A DNA stretch of 10,998 nt from assembly GCA_029287275.1 (NCBI GenBank), contig JARFRL010000040.1:1-10998 (forward strand). Reading direction: 5' to 3'. The stretch comes from Pontiella desulfatans (lineage in GTDB: Bacteria; Verrucomicrobiota; Kiritimatiellia; Kiritimatiellales; Pontiellaceae). The notes under the pieces were generated by a model that had not been told where the DNA came from, ran no database searches, and saw only the letters and a program-made list of their open reading frames with translations. Each line of letters opens with the position of its first letter. Within the stretch, counting starts at the first letter, position 1. Below, piece by piece: positions 1-6,350 of this stretch. The translations under genes were made by a program, and so were the position numbers.

Positions 1-99
1 TTCGGTCCGGCGATGCTTGTTTTCAAGCGCGTGCTTGCCGGCGGCTTCCGCCGCGCAGATCGCGACGTCGAGTAGGTGGGTCAACGAGATGTCGTTCAT
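1..99 (-). CDS. Inositol monophosphatase family protein, N-terminal fragment (partial)
   Basis: An ATG at 99-97 opens a frame that stays open for 33 codons to the window edge. It begins MNDISLTHLLDVAICAAEAA, followed by GKHALENKHRRTE. The run LLDVA..AA.AAGKHAL resembles the first helix of inositol monophosphatase / CysQ-type phosphatases, which are Mg-dependent enzymes that remove phosphate from inositol phosphates or 3'-phosphoadenosine nucleotides. The metal-binding motifs lie outside the window, so the family call rests only on this helix and on memory. No strong ribosome binding site is seen upstream. The gene lies 55 bases downstream of the small membrane protein gene on the same strand and could be the last member of that operon or separate. 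Confidence 0.55.
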   Translation of the reverse strand, partial: MNDISLTHLLDVAICAAEAAGKHALENKHRRTE

Positions 100-114
100 T
101 CGCTTATTAAGCTA

Positions 115-152
115 AACCCCGCGCGGGTTGGCAACTTCCAATCCGCGGAAGT
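115..152 (-). other. Two short inverted repeats between genes
   Basis: The 55-base gap holds ACTTCC / GGAAGT arms (134-139 and 147-152, 7-base loop) and AACCC / GGGTT arms (115-119 and 125-129, 5-base loop). Either could fold as a weak hairpin in minus-strand RNA after the small membrane protein stop. The second is followed by TTTAGCTTAATAA, a poor U-tract. They may be a weak terminator or a processing site; neither is strong enough to call. Confidence 0.25.
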
Positions 153-154
153 CG

Positions 155-742
155 TTATTTCACGATGGTGTTTTCGAAGTCGGTGGCGAAGGCGCGCGGT
201 GGAGAAAAGACGATGTTCGCGATGATCGCTTTTTTCAGCGCGGCTTTGTCGCCCAGAGGAAAGTCGATGCTTCCCGCGGTTCCGCTCCGTAGAATCGGGG
301 CGGTGGCGATGCGCGATCCTTTCAGGCTGGCGATGCTCGACGGCATCGATTTCATCGCCATCTTTTGCGTCGCGGCATGGATGTCGGCGACCGGCGGAAC
401 GGGTTCCATCTTGATCTCGACCAACTCCGGCGAGAAGGGAATGGTTTCGGCGACGGGTTTCCGGTCGGGCTCTTCGCTCGCCCGCTCGAACGCCTCCATC
501 TCCTTCATGTAGTCCGGACGCTCGTAGCCCTCCGGCCAGTCGGGAGCCGGCGCGGGTTTCGGCTCGAGCTTCTCCGCGAGGTTTTCGAAGAACTCCTCGA
601 GGGAGGAGGGCTGGCGCTTGGGCGCGGGCCCGTCGCTCGGCGCGGAAGGGCGCTTGCCCTTCGCTCCTTTTTCGAGCACGAACTTCACCAGGTTGATCAG
701 CGCGATCACGATGAAGATTAAAAATGGAACCAGATCTTCCAC
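155..742 (-). CDS. Small proline-rich single-span membrane protein of the floA operon, unknown function
   Basis: The frame encodes 195 residues and starts with GTG at 742. The start is supported by AAAGGA at 755-750, seven bases upstream. Residues 4-23 (LVPFLIFIVIALINLVKFVL) form one membrane span, followed by basic residues, so the rest is probably cytoplasmic. Residues 27-120 are low complexity, rich in Pro, Glu, Lys and Ala, with a short acidic helix near 48-60 (SSLEEFFENLAEKLE). The C-terminal end has a short ordered-looking stretch (KKAIIANIVFSPPRAF, 170-185). From memory, similar small membrane proteins in related bacteria end in a PPRA-type tail, but I cannot name the family. It follows floA by 75 bases on the same strand, so a role with the flotillin module is inferred. 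Translation looks real: the frame fits the operon, has a good ribosome site, and the membrane span is well formed. Confidence 0.7.
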   Translation of the reverse strand: MEDLVPFLIFIVIALINLVKFVLEKGAKGKRPSAPSDGPAPKRQPSSLEEFFENLAEKLEPKPAPAPDWPEGYERPDYMKEMEAFERASEEPDRKPVAETIPFSPELVEIKMEPVPPVADIHAATQKMAMKSMPSSIASLKGSRIATAPILRSGTAGSIDFPLGDKAALKKAIIANIVFSPPRAFATDFENTIVK

Positions 743-749
743 GATAAAT

Positions 750-755
750 TCCTTT
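750..755 (-). promoter_or_regulatory. Ribosome binding site AAAGGA fixing a GTG start
   Basis: On the minus strand AAAGGA lies seven bases before the GTG at 742-740. It decides the start of the small membrane protein, since there is no ATG in frame at that point. Confidence 0.6.
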
Positions 756-762
756 ATCCACG

Positions 763-806
763 GATTTCACGGATTAGAGCGCTTCGCGCCCGGAATCCGT
801 GAAATC
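763..806. repeat. Perfect 13-bp inverted repeat in the floA - membrane protein gap
   Basis: Arms GATTTCACGGATT (763-775) and AATCCGTGAAATC (794-806) match perfectly around an 18-base spacer that itself holds GCG-CTT-CGC. The arms read like the ATCCGTGAAATCCGTGG-type text repeats scattered between genes in many large GC-rich bacterial genomes. It lies between the floA stop and the next ribosome binding site, so the transcript can form a stable intercistronic hairpin, which may protect the upstream message or lower downstream expression. Confidence 0.7.
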
Positions 807-817
807 GATGGACGCTC

Positions 818-1840
818 TTATTTTCCCGCGTCTTCGGGTTCTTCGTCACCGCCGGCGAGCGACTCGCGCATGGAGGTGTCGGCCATGATGTTCTGCATGC
901 GGTAGAAATCCATCACGCCCAGATTGCCCTTGCGGAAGGCGTCGGCCATCGCCAGCGGAACCTCGGCTTGCGCCTCGATCACTTTCGCCTGCATTTCCTG
1001 AACGCGGGCGCGCATTTCCTGTTCCTGCGCGATGGCCATGGCGCGGCGTCCTTCGGCCTCGGCCTGACGCATGATCTTGTCGGCGTCGGCGCGGTCGGTT
1101 TCGAGCTTGGCGCCGACGTTGGCGATCTGCCCGATGCCGGCCACGGAGACGTCGGCGATATCGATGGAAACGATCTCGAAGGCGGTCTGCGCGTCGAGAC
1201 CGCTGTTGAGCACCTTGCGGCTGATGGCGTCGGGATTTTCGAGCACTTCCTTGTAGGAAACCATCGAACCGATGGCGCTGATGATGCCTTGGCCGACGCG
1301 GGCGATGATCGTCTGCTCGGTGGCGCCGCCGACGAGGCGCTCGAGATTGGTGCGCACGGTCACGCGGGCTTTCACCAAGAGGCGGATGCCGTCCTTGGCC
1401 ACGGCGTCGAGCATGCCGCCCGCGGTTTTTTCCGGATCGGGGCAGTCGATGACCTTCGGGTTGACCGAGGTCTGCACGGCGTCGACGATGTTGCGGCCGG
1501 CCAGATCAATGGCCGCGGCTTGTTGGAACTTCAACTCGATGTTGGCTTTGTCGGCCGCGATCATGGCGCGGACGACGTTCTGCATGCTACCGCCGGCGAG
1601 GTAGTGAGCCTCCAGCATGCCGGTGGTCATTTCCACGCCGGCCTTGATGGCCGAGATGTAGGTGAGCACCACTTGGCTCGGGGGCACGTGGCGCAGCTTC
1701 ATGCCGATCAGATCGCGGATGCGAACCGGGGCTTCCGCGAAAAGAGCGCGGACCCAGAGGTTGATCACGGAAATGGCCAGTCCGAAAAAGACCAGCAGGA
1801 TCAGGGCGAGTGGGATGACAACGATGTAGGTCCAGCTCAT
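818..1840 (-). CDS. floA: Flotillin-like protein FloA
   Basis: The frame encodes 340 residues, close to the roughly 330 usual for bacterial FloA. FloA is an SPFH-domain protein that assembles into membrane foci and organises functional microdomains. A hydrophobic N-terminus (about 4-31) would anchor it to the inner face of the membrane. It is followed by RIRDLIGMKLRHVPP and a long SPFH/PHB region with family-typical segments such as AGVEMTTGMLEAHYLAGG, KARVTVRTNLERLVGGA and GLDAQTAFEIVSIDIADV. The last 100 residues are an Ala/Glu-rich coiled coil (DADKIMRQAEAEGRRAMAIA) used for oligomerisation. The start is supported by GAGGAGA about seven bases upstream, and the ATGA overlap with the upstream solenoid gene indicates coupled translation. 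In Bacillus subtilis an NfeD gene precedes floA directly; here a beta-solenoid membrane protein gene lies between them. Confidence 0.95.
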   Translation of the reverse strand: MSWTYIVVIPLALILLVFFGLAISVINLWVRALFAEAPVRIRDLIGMKLRHVPPSQVVLTYISAIKAGVEMTTGMLEAHYLAGGSMQNVVRAMIAADKANIELKFQQAAAIDLAGRNIVDAVQTSVNPKVIDCPDPEKTAGGMLDAVAKDGIRLLVKARVTVRTNLERLVGGATEQTIIARVGQGIISAIGSMVSYKEVLENPDAISRKVLNSGLDAQTAFEIVSIDIADVSVAGIGQIANVGAKLETDRADADKIMRQAEAEGRRAMAIAQEQEMRARVQEMQAKVIEAQAEVPLAMADAFRKGNLGVMDFYRMQNIMADTSMRESLAGGDEEPEDAGK

Positions 1841-3027
1841 TTTATATTCTCCTCGGGGTTGAATCTTTCGTCTCTCAGTTCTTCAAGTTTCTTTAAATTC
1901 GCGGGCACTTGCAGGATGAGCCTCCGCTTTTCAAGCAGGGCGAGTATAAGCGATCCCATGCCCAGCCACAAGACCGTCATTTGCACGGGAACGCCGATGG
2001 ACGGAATCACGGTGGCCAGATAAATCAGCGCGAGGCCCAGCGCCATCGAGAGCAGCACGCGGCCGACGGAGGTGCCGATGGAGCGCAGGATCAGGGTGCC
2101 GATCACCAGGCCCAGAATGATTCGGCTCAAGTAGAACAGGACGCCCCACGACGCGAGCAACAGCGCGCCCAGCGGCAGGCCGACCAGCGAGGTGACGCAC
2201 ATCAGGCCGAACATCGGCAGCGCCATGGCCGCGACGAAACCGACCGCGAGGCACTTCCACGGCGAACGCCGGACCAACTGCGCCGCCATCGCGGTGGTCA
2301 TTGGGAAAAGCGAGATGAATGGAACGCCGGCCAGGAAGGCCGCGATGAACCAGACGCCGATCATTTTCAATCGGTTCGGCGCGAAGATGGAGGGCGGAAA
2401 CACGCGGCGGAGCTCGCCGCCCACGATGCCTTCGTCGGGAAAGATTTCCTTGGGCGCTTTGTATCGCAGCCCGCCGAGCACGCGCGCGTCGCGGTCGAAC
2501 AGGATTTCCTGGGAACTGACCCGCGCGTCGCCTTCGATTCGGCCCGCGAGGGTGGCGGCGCGCGTGGCCGTGATGGACGCGTCGCCCTGAATCACGCCTT
2601 CCTGCACGACGCTGTTCGCGATCAGAATCGCGTCGCCGCCGATGACGGAGTTGGTGCCGAGCAGGATCGTGTCGGCCAGCGCCATCACGTTGCCGCCAAC
2701 GACGCCGTTGATTTTCACGGTGGTCGCGACGAGCCGCAGGTTGCGCTTCGCCTCGCCGTCCATGATGGCCTCCAAAGAGGCCACGCCCATCAGGTTGCCC
2801 TCGAACACGCCGCTGAGATTGAGCGGGTTGCCGGTCAGAATGTTGAGATCGTTTTCAAACACGCCCGCGGTTTCGGCGAGTCCGGCGACGACCCATTGTT
2901 CGTCCGCGACGACGGCGTCTTGAGCGACCGCGTAGACGTTGGTCGCGACGAATTCAACCGCCGGCGCTTGCGACGCCGCGGCGACGAGAAGTCCGATAAG
3001 GAAGGTTTTCAGGCGCATGGGAATCAC
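1837..3027 (-). CDS. Exported bactofilin-like beta-solenoid protein with C-terminal multi-span membrane domain
   Basis: The frame encodes 396 residues. Residues 4-23 (MRLKTFLIGLLVAAASQAPA) are a signal peptide with a plausible cleavage site after Ala23. Residues about 35-190 are a run of short Gly- and Asp-turn beta repeats (GVFEGNLMGV, GVVGGNVMALAD, SVIGGDAILIANS, GVIQGDASITA, GRIEGDARVSS), the pattern of the bactofilin / polymer-forming cytoskeletal fold. After a Pro-rich linker (210-220) come about five hydrophobic spans (near 222-242, 258-281, 284-318, 322-342, 348-366) and a charged tail. The solenoid is therefore predicted outside the cytoplasmic membrane, unlike classical cytoplasmic bactofilins. 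The start is either GTG at 3027, which gives a GTGA overlap with the nfeD stop, or ATG at 3018; the overlap favours the first, and both keep the signal peptide. The family is a good structural guess; the role as a scaffold of flotillin domains is inference from position. Confidence 0.8.
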   Translation of the reverse strand: MIPMRLKTFLIGLLVAAASQAPAVEFVATNVYAVAQDAVVADEQWVVAGLAETAGVFENDLNILTGNPLNLSGVFEGNLMGVASLEAIMDGEAKRNLRLVATTVKINGVVGGNVMALADTILLGTNSVIGGDAILIANSVVQEGVIQGDASITATRAATLAGRIEGDARVSSQEILFDRDARVLGGLRYKAPKEIFPDEGIVGGELRRVFPPSIFAPNRLKMIGVWFIAAFLAGVPFISLFPMTTAMAAQLVRRSPWKCLAVGFVAAMALPMFGLMCVTSLVGLPLGALLLASWGVLFYLSRIILGLVIGTLILRSIGTSVGRVLLSMALGLALIYLATVIPSIGVPVQMTVLWLGMGSLILALLEKRRLILQVPANLKKLEELRDERFNPEENIK

Positions 3028-3494
3028 GCTTTCACGACGGAGACATGGCCGCCGGAGGTGGAGGACACTTTAACGGCGTCGCCGCTTTCAATCCATTCGC
3101 CGTCCGCGACGACGTCGACGCGCGCGCCGTTGAATTTCGCGATGCCGGACGGCCGCAGGGTGGAAACCGCCTCGCCGCGGTCGCCGATTTTCACGTCGGC
3201 GCTTTTGTGCGATTTATAATCCGCCGAGCTGTCTTTCAGCGACAGGCCTTTTCCAACGCGGCTTTTCGGGAAATAGCGAATCCAGATCACGAACGTCAGG
3301 ATGCCGAACACCAGCAACGCGAACGCGCTGATCATGTTCCAGGGATCGGGGAAGTTGCGCCAGCCGACCACCGCGGCGATCGCCCAGGCGATTGATCCGA
3401 AGATTCCGAGTATGCCGCCGGGAATGAAAATCTCCATGCCGATCAGCACGAAGCCCGCGAGCAAAAGAGTCAAATAGAGCGTTAGCTGTTCCAT
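3024..3494 (-). CDS. NfeD-family membrane protein, short form
   Basis: The frame encodes 156 residues. Three membrane spans are visible (about 5-22, 27-45 and 53-73, with the IFIPGGILGIFGSIAW stretch typical of NfeD), followed by a charged linker. A C-terminal OB-fold-like domain (about 100-155) carries GDRGEAVSTLRPSGIAKFNG and GEWIESGDAVKV, the signature arrangement of NfeD. It lacks the ClpP-like serine protease domain of long NfeD proteins. Short NfeD proteins are partners of flotillins and are nearly always encoded beside them. The stop overlaps the start of the solenoid gene by 4 bases. Upstream, the thiD stop is 38 bases away. No clear ribosome site precedes the ATG at 3494; the upstream bases are pyrimidine-rich. 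Confidence 0.9.
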   Translation of the reverse strand: MEQLTLYLTLLLAGFVLIGMEIFIPGGILGIFGSIAWAIAAVVGWRNFPDPWNMISAFALLVFGILTFVIWIRYFPKSRVGKGLSLKDSSADYKSHKSADVKIGDRGEAVSTLRPSGIAKFNGARVDVVADGEWIESGDAVKVSSTSGGHVSVVKA

Positions 3495-3532
3495 GAGGAG
3501 AACAATAGGGAAATGGGCGAAAAGTTAAAGGG

Positions 3533-4417
3533 TTAAAGCGGCGAAGCGTCGCGCGGTTTGATCAGCATCGGGCCGTGCCCTTCGCCGACGTTCGCGGGGG
3601 AGAGCAGGCAGTCGGTCAGGTAGTTTTTGGCGGTGGCCACGGCCTCGGGAACGGGTTGCCCCAGCGCGAGCGCGCTGGCGATGGCGGAGGAGAGCACGCA
3701 GCCGGTTCCATGCGTGTGGCGGGTGGCGACGCGCGGCGCGGTGAGCCACCGGCTTTCGGTTCCCGAGCTCCAATAGTCGCGGCACTGGTCGCCCTCGGCG
3801 TGACCGCCTTTGATCAGCACGGACGCCACGCCCAGCGCGAGGATTTCCTCCGCGGCGTCTTCGATCCGCCCGATCGCGTGCCCGATCAGCGCTTCGGTTT
3901 CGGGCAGGTTGGGCGTCAGCACGGCGACGCGCGGAAAAATCGCGTGGATCAACACGTCCAGCGCCGCGGGGTCGAGCAGGGCGGAGCCGGAGGTGGATTT
4001 CAAAACGGGATCGCAGACGATCGGCGCGTCGACGCTTTGGAGAAACTCGGCGACGATTTCGCAGGTCTCGGCGCTTCCGAGCATGCCGGTCTTGAGGGCG
4101 GCGGGGGGCAGGTCGGTCTTGAGCGCGTCGAGCTGGGCGCGCAGCATGGCCGCGGAGACGGGTTCGGAGGCTCGAACGCCGCGCGTGTTTTGCGCGGTGA
4201 GCGCGGTGACGACGGAGCACCCGTGAACGCCGAACGCGCTCATCACCTTGAGGTCCGCCTGTATTCCCGCGCCGCCGCCGGAATCGGAGCCCGCGATGGT
4301 CCAGACGATGGGGGCGGGGTCTAAAGTCGGAACGTCCAAGGTCGAAGGTCTATTCTCTTGAAGACCTTCGACATTCCGACCTTCGACCTTCGACTGCTGA
4401 TCGCGGCCGGGCCGCAT
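3533..4417 (-). CDS. thiD: Hydroxymethylpyrimidine/phosphomethylpyrimidine kinase ThiD
   Basis: The frame encodes 294 residues from the ATG at 4417. ThiD phosphorylates HMP and then HMP-P to HMP-PP, the pyrimidine half of thiamine, in the cytoplasm. The conserved body starts near residue 37 (PIVWTIAGSDSGGGAGIQAD), the N-terminal substrate loop of the ribokinase-like family. It continues through TALTAQNTRG, VCDPVLKSTSG, TPNLPE and IKGGHAEG to HGTGC (236-240), the anion-hole motif near the C-terminus. The first 34 residues have no counterpart in the family and are encoded by a short inverted repeat (4326-4394), so an alternative TTG start at 4339 is possible. The ATG shares one base with the stop of the division gene (TGATG), suggesting translational coupling. 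No other thiamine gene is visible, so regulation by a thiamine riboswitch is not indicated here. Confidence 0.93.
   Translation of the reverse strand: MRPGRDQQSKVEGRNVEGLQENRPSTLDVPTLDPAPIVWTIAGSDSGGGAGIQADLKVMSAFGVHGCSVVTALTAQNTRGVRASEPVSAAMLRAQLDALKTDLPPAALKTGMLGSAETCEIVAEFLQSVDAPIVCDPVLKSTSGSALLDPAALDVLIHAIFPRVAVLTPNLPETEALIGHAIGRIEDAAEEILALGVASVLIKGGHAEGDQCRDYWSSGTESRWLTAPRVATRHTHGTGCVLSSAIASALALGQPVPEAVATAKNYLTDCLLSPANVGEGHGPMLIKPRDASPL
4326..4394. repeat. Short interspersed repeat inside the 5' end of thiD
   Basis: GTCGAAGGTCT (4341-4351) and AGACCTTCGAC (4362-4372) form a perfect 11-bp inverted repeat with a 10-base loop. Outer arms GTCGGAA (4326-4332) and TTCCGAC (4374-4380) extend it after an asymmetric bulge. 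CCTTCGAC also occurs three times in direct order (4365, 4380 and 4387). When read in the thiD frame it gives KVEGRNVEG and STLDVPTLD, the sort of peptide often produced when intergenic text repeats of GC-rich genomes are included in an open frame. It probably entered between the division gene and thiD and now extends thiD. Confidence 0.7.
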
Positions 4418-4725
4418 CAGCGCTCTCCGGTTTCTTCGGGGAAGTGGAAGATGGTTTCGTCGGAACGGGCGTAGCCGACTTCGTGCGCGACTTTTTCCAC
4501 GAACCGCGGATCCGACTGGAAACGGCGCTGCTTGTTTTTCAGCTCCTGCTCGGCCGCGACGGTGATTTCGATGCGCTGGCGCAACGCGTCGTTGCGGCCT
4601 TGGTAGTCGCGCAGCTGCCGCACCTTCGGCGTGAAGGCCAGCACCACGCCAACGCCCGCCATGACGATGACGGCGATCAGCACGATCCGGTTGATCAGGT
4701 TCCAGTATTTTTCCGTTTGTTGCAT
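4417..4725 (-). CDS. Septum formation initiator family protein (FtsB/DivIC type)
   Basis: The frame encodes 102 residues. It has a short cytoplasmic N-terminus, one membrane span (about 12-31, RIVLIAVIVMAGVGVVLAF), a coiled coil (about 33-70, KVRQLRDYQGRNDALRQRIE) and a C-terminal segment DPRFVEKVAHEVGYAR followed by DETIFHF (72-95). This order, size and the final D-P-x-x-V-E-x-x-A-x-E-x-G-Y-A motif are those of FtsB/DivIC, a bitopic division protein that joins FtsL and the FtsQ/DivIB complex at the septum. It stands first after the eno terminator, with its own candidate promoter, and its stop overlaps the thiD start. A gene position next to enolase is typical of ftsB in many bacteria. No strong ribosome binding site is seen before the ATG at 4725. 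Confidence 0.9.
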   Translation of the reverse strand: MQQTEKYWNLINRIVLIAVIVMAGVGVVLAFTPKVRQLRDYQGRNDALRQRIEITVAAEQELKNKQRRFQSDPRFVEKVAHEVGYARSDETIFHFPEETGER

Positions 4726-4770
4726 ATGAACGTGAGCCGTGGTGATTAACGCGTGATTCGCATGGGTTGA

Positions 4771-4798
4771 AATATAACGGGATATCTGATTTCAACAA
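4771..4798 (-). promoter_or_regulatory. Candidate sigma-70 promoter for the ftsB-thiD operon
   Basis: On the minus strand TTGTTG (4798-4793) and TATATT (4776-4771) are separated by 16 bases and lie 45 bases before the ATG at 4725. The site sits just beyond the eno terminator, as expected for a separate transcription unit. The -35 box matches the consensus only partly. Confidence 0.45.
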
Positions 4799-4812
4799 GT
4801 CCGGGCGGCAAT

Positions 4813-4839
4813 AAAAAAGGCGGCCCGGAGGCCGCCTTT
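4813..4839 (-). terminator. Intrinsic terminator of eno
   Basis: Arms GGCGGCC (4819-4825) and GGCCGCC (4830-4836) pair perfectly around a 4-base loop, extended by AAA/TTT to 10 pairs. In minus-strand RNA the stem is followed by TTTTTTAT, a textbook U-tract, 20 bases after the eno stop codon. Confidence 0.93.
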
Positions 4840-4859
4840 CAATCACACCGAAGTGTGGG

Positions 4860-6137
4860 TTACGCGTCGCCGTAGCGGCTGTCGGAACCGAGCATTTCCT
4901 CGATGCGGAGCAGCTGATTGTACTTGGAGATGCGGTCGGAGCGGCTGAGCGATCCGGTTTTGATCTGGCCGGCGTTGGTCGCGACCGCGATGTCCGCGAT
5001 CGTGTTGTCGGAGGTTTCGCCCGAACGGTGGGAAACCACCGCGGTGAATCCGGCTTTGTGCGCCATTTCGATCGCGTCGAGGGTCTCGGTCAGCGTGCCG
5101 ATCTGGTTGACCTTGATGAGAATCGAGTTGGCGGAACCTTCCTTGATGCCGCGCGAGAGATAGTCCACGTTGGTGACGAACAGGTCGTCGCCCACGAGCT
5201 GGCACTTGTCGCCGATCTTGTCGGTGAGGATCTTCCAACCTTCCCAGTCTTCTTCGTTCATGCCGTCTTCGATGGAATCGATCGGGTACTTGGAGATGAG
5301 GTCGGCGAGGTAGTCGGACTGTTCGGAGGAAGAGCGCTTGGCGCCGCTTTCGCCTTCGAACTTGGCGTAGTTGTAAACGCCGTCTTCGAAGAACTCGGAC
5401 GCCGCGCAGTCGAGGGCGATCGTCACGTCTTTGCCCGGCTCGTAGCCCGCGTCTTTAACGGCCTGCATGATGGAGTCGAGGGCTTCCTCGGTGCCGCCGG
5501 CGAAGTTCGGCGCGAATCCGCCTTCGTCGCCTACCGCGGTGGAGAGGCCTTTGCCTTTAATGATGGCTTTGAGCGCGTGGAAGACTTCCGCGCCGCAACG
5601 CAGGCCTTCTTTGAAGGTCGGCGCGCCGATCGGACGAATCATGAATTCCTGGAACGCGATCGGGGCGTCGGAGTGGGAGCCGCCGTTGATGATGTTCATC
5701 ATCGGAACCGGCAGGGCTTTGGCGTTGGTGCCGCCGATGTAGCGGAACAGCGGAATGCCGAGTTCGTCGGCGGCGGCGTGCGCGACGGCCAGGGAAACAC
5801 CCAGAATCGCGTTGGCGCCGAGCTTGGACTTGGTTTTGGTTCCGTCGAGTTCGAGCATCAGGTTGTCGATGCCGTTCTGGTCGATGGCGTCCATGCCGAT
5901 GACGGCCGGCGCGATGAGGTCGTTGACGTTGTCAACGGCCTTTTCGCAGCCCTTGCCGAGGTAGCGGGATTTGTCGCCGTCGCGCAGCTCGAGGGCTTCG
6001 TTGACGCCGGTGGAGGCTCCGGACGGAACCGCGGCGCGGCCGGTGGCGCCGGAATCAAGCACGATATCCACTTCGAGGGTCGGGTTGCCGCGCGAGTCGA
6101 GAATTTCACGGGCCAATACATCTACGATTTCTGACAT
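4860..6137 (-). CDS. eno: Enolase (phosphopyruvate hydratase)
   Basis: The frame encodes 425 residues, close to the family norm of about 430. Enolase converts 2-phosphoglycerate to phosphoenolpyruvate in glycolysis. The chain opens MSEIVDVLAREILDSRGNPT and keeps the loop PSGASTG. It also has SHSDAPIAFQEFMI, the acidic site near GDEGGFAPN, the metal ligands around SIEDGM and GDDLFVTN, catalytic Lys342 in ILIKVNQIG, SHRSGETSD and KTGSLSRSDR. The start at 6137 is chosen over an in-frame ATG at 6212 because AGGAG lies seven bases upstream and because the extra 25 residues are unlike any enolase. The gene is flanked by a candidate promoter and its own terminator, so it is probably monocistronic. 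Many neighbouring bacteria place a division protein gene immediately downstream, as here. Confidence 0.98.
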   Translation of the reverse strand: MSEIVDVLAREILDSRGNPTLEVDIVLDSGATGRAAVPSGASTGVNEALELRDGDKSRYLGKGCEKAVDNVNDLIAPAVIGMDAIDQNGIDNLMLELDGTKTKSKLGANAILGVSLAVAHAAADELGIPLFRYIGGTNAKALPVPMMNIINGGSHSDAPIAFQEFMIRPIGAPTFKEGLRCGAEVFHALKAIIKGKGLSTAVGDEGGFAPNFAGGTEEALDSIMQAVKDAGYEPGKDVTIALDCAASEFFEDGVYNYAKFEGESGAKRSSSEQSDYLADLISKYPIDSIEDGMNEEDWEGWKILTDKIGDKCQLVGDDLFVTNVDYLSRGIKEGSANSILIKVNQIGTLTETLDAIEMAHKAGFTAVVSHRSGETSDNTIADIAVATNAGQIKTGSLSRSDRISKYNQLLRIEEMLGSDSRYGDA

Positions 6138-6144
6138 AATTAGT

Positions 6145-6149
6145 CTCCT
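6145..6149 (-). promoter_or_regulatory. Ribosome binding site AGGAG of eno
   Basis: AGGAG on the minus strand lies seven bases before the ATG at 6137 and decides between this start and the upstream in-frame ATG at 6212. Confidence 0.85.
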
Positions 6150-6160
6150 GGTAGTTGGTT

Positions 6161-6222
6161 GAATATAAAGGTTTTCCCTAAAAACGAGCGGCGAATATAA
6201 AGGGGGGCCCATAGGGGGGCAA
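6161..6222 (-). promoter_or_regulatory. Candidate eno promoter with duplicated -10 element
   Basis: On the minus strand TTGCCC (6222-6217), a 17-base spacer and TATATT (6199-6194) form a plausible sigma-70 promoter 57 bases before the start codon. The 11-base block CCTTTATATTC occurs twice (6203-6193 and 6171-6161), 32 bases apart, so a second -10 hexamer lies at 6167-6162 without a clear -35. The spacer is unusually C-rich. Confidence 0.5.
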
Positions 6223-6249
6223 CCAAATAAGGACTAGAATTCGGCGAGG

Positions 6250-6296
6250 CGGAACGGGGCGTTCCGTCCTCGCGCCGCGGCGCGGTTCGCGGAACG
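6250..6296 (+). other. Overlapping inverted repeats in the leader of the phospholipase D gene
   Basis: CGGAACG (6250-6256), CGTTCCG (6260-6266) and CGGAACG (6290-6296) mean that the middle copy can pair with either neighbour. Between the last two lies a perfect 14-base palindrome (CGCGCC-GC-GGCGCG, 6271-6284). The plus-strand leader can thus adopt two exclusive folds about 55 bases before the ATG at 6351. No U-tract follows, so this is not a simple terminator. Confidence 0.4.
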
Positions 6297-6350
6297 ACGC
6301 GCTCGGGATTGGGTTGCTTCGCGGCGCTCAATCGATAAGAGTGCTTCCCG

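Noticed and set aside
1909..3219. A 436-codon plus-strand frame opposite the solenoid and nfeD genes
   Set aside because: The product is highly charged, low-complexity Arg/Asp/His text and has no fold-like pattern.
4418..4846. Upstream extension of the thiD frame to 4846
   Set aside because: It would read through the division gene in another frame and give Arg-rich text; thiD starts at 4417 or later.
5028..6134. A 368-codon plus-strand frame opposite enolase
   Set aside because: Enolase is certain on the minus strand, and the plus-strand product is only its GC-rich shadow.
6138..6212. Extended enolase start at 6212
   Set aside because: The extra 25 residues do not resemble enolase, and the start at 6137 has a strong ribosome site.
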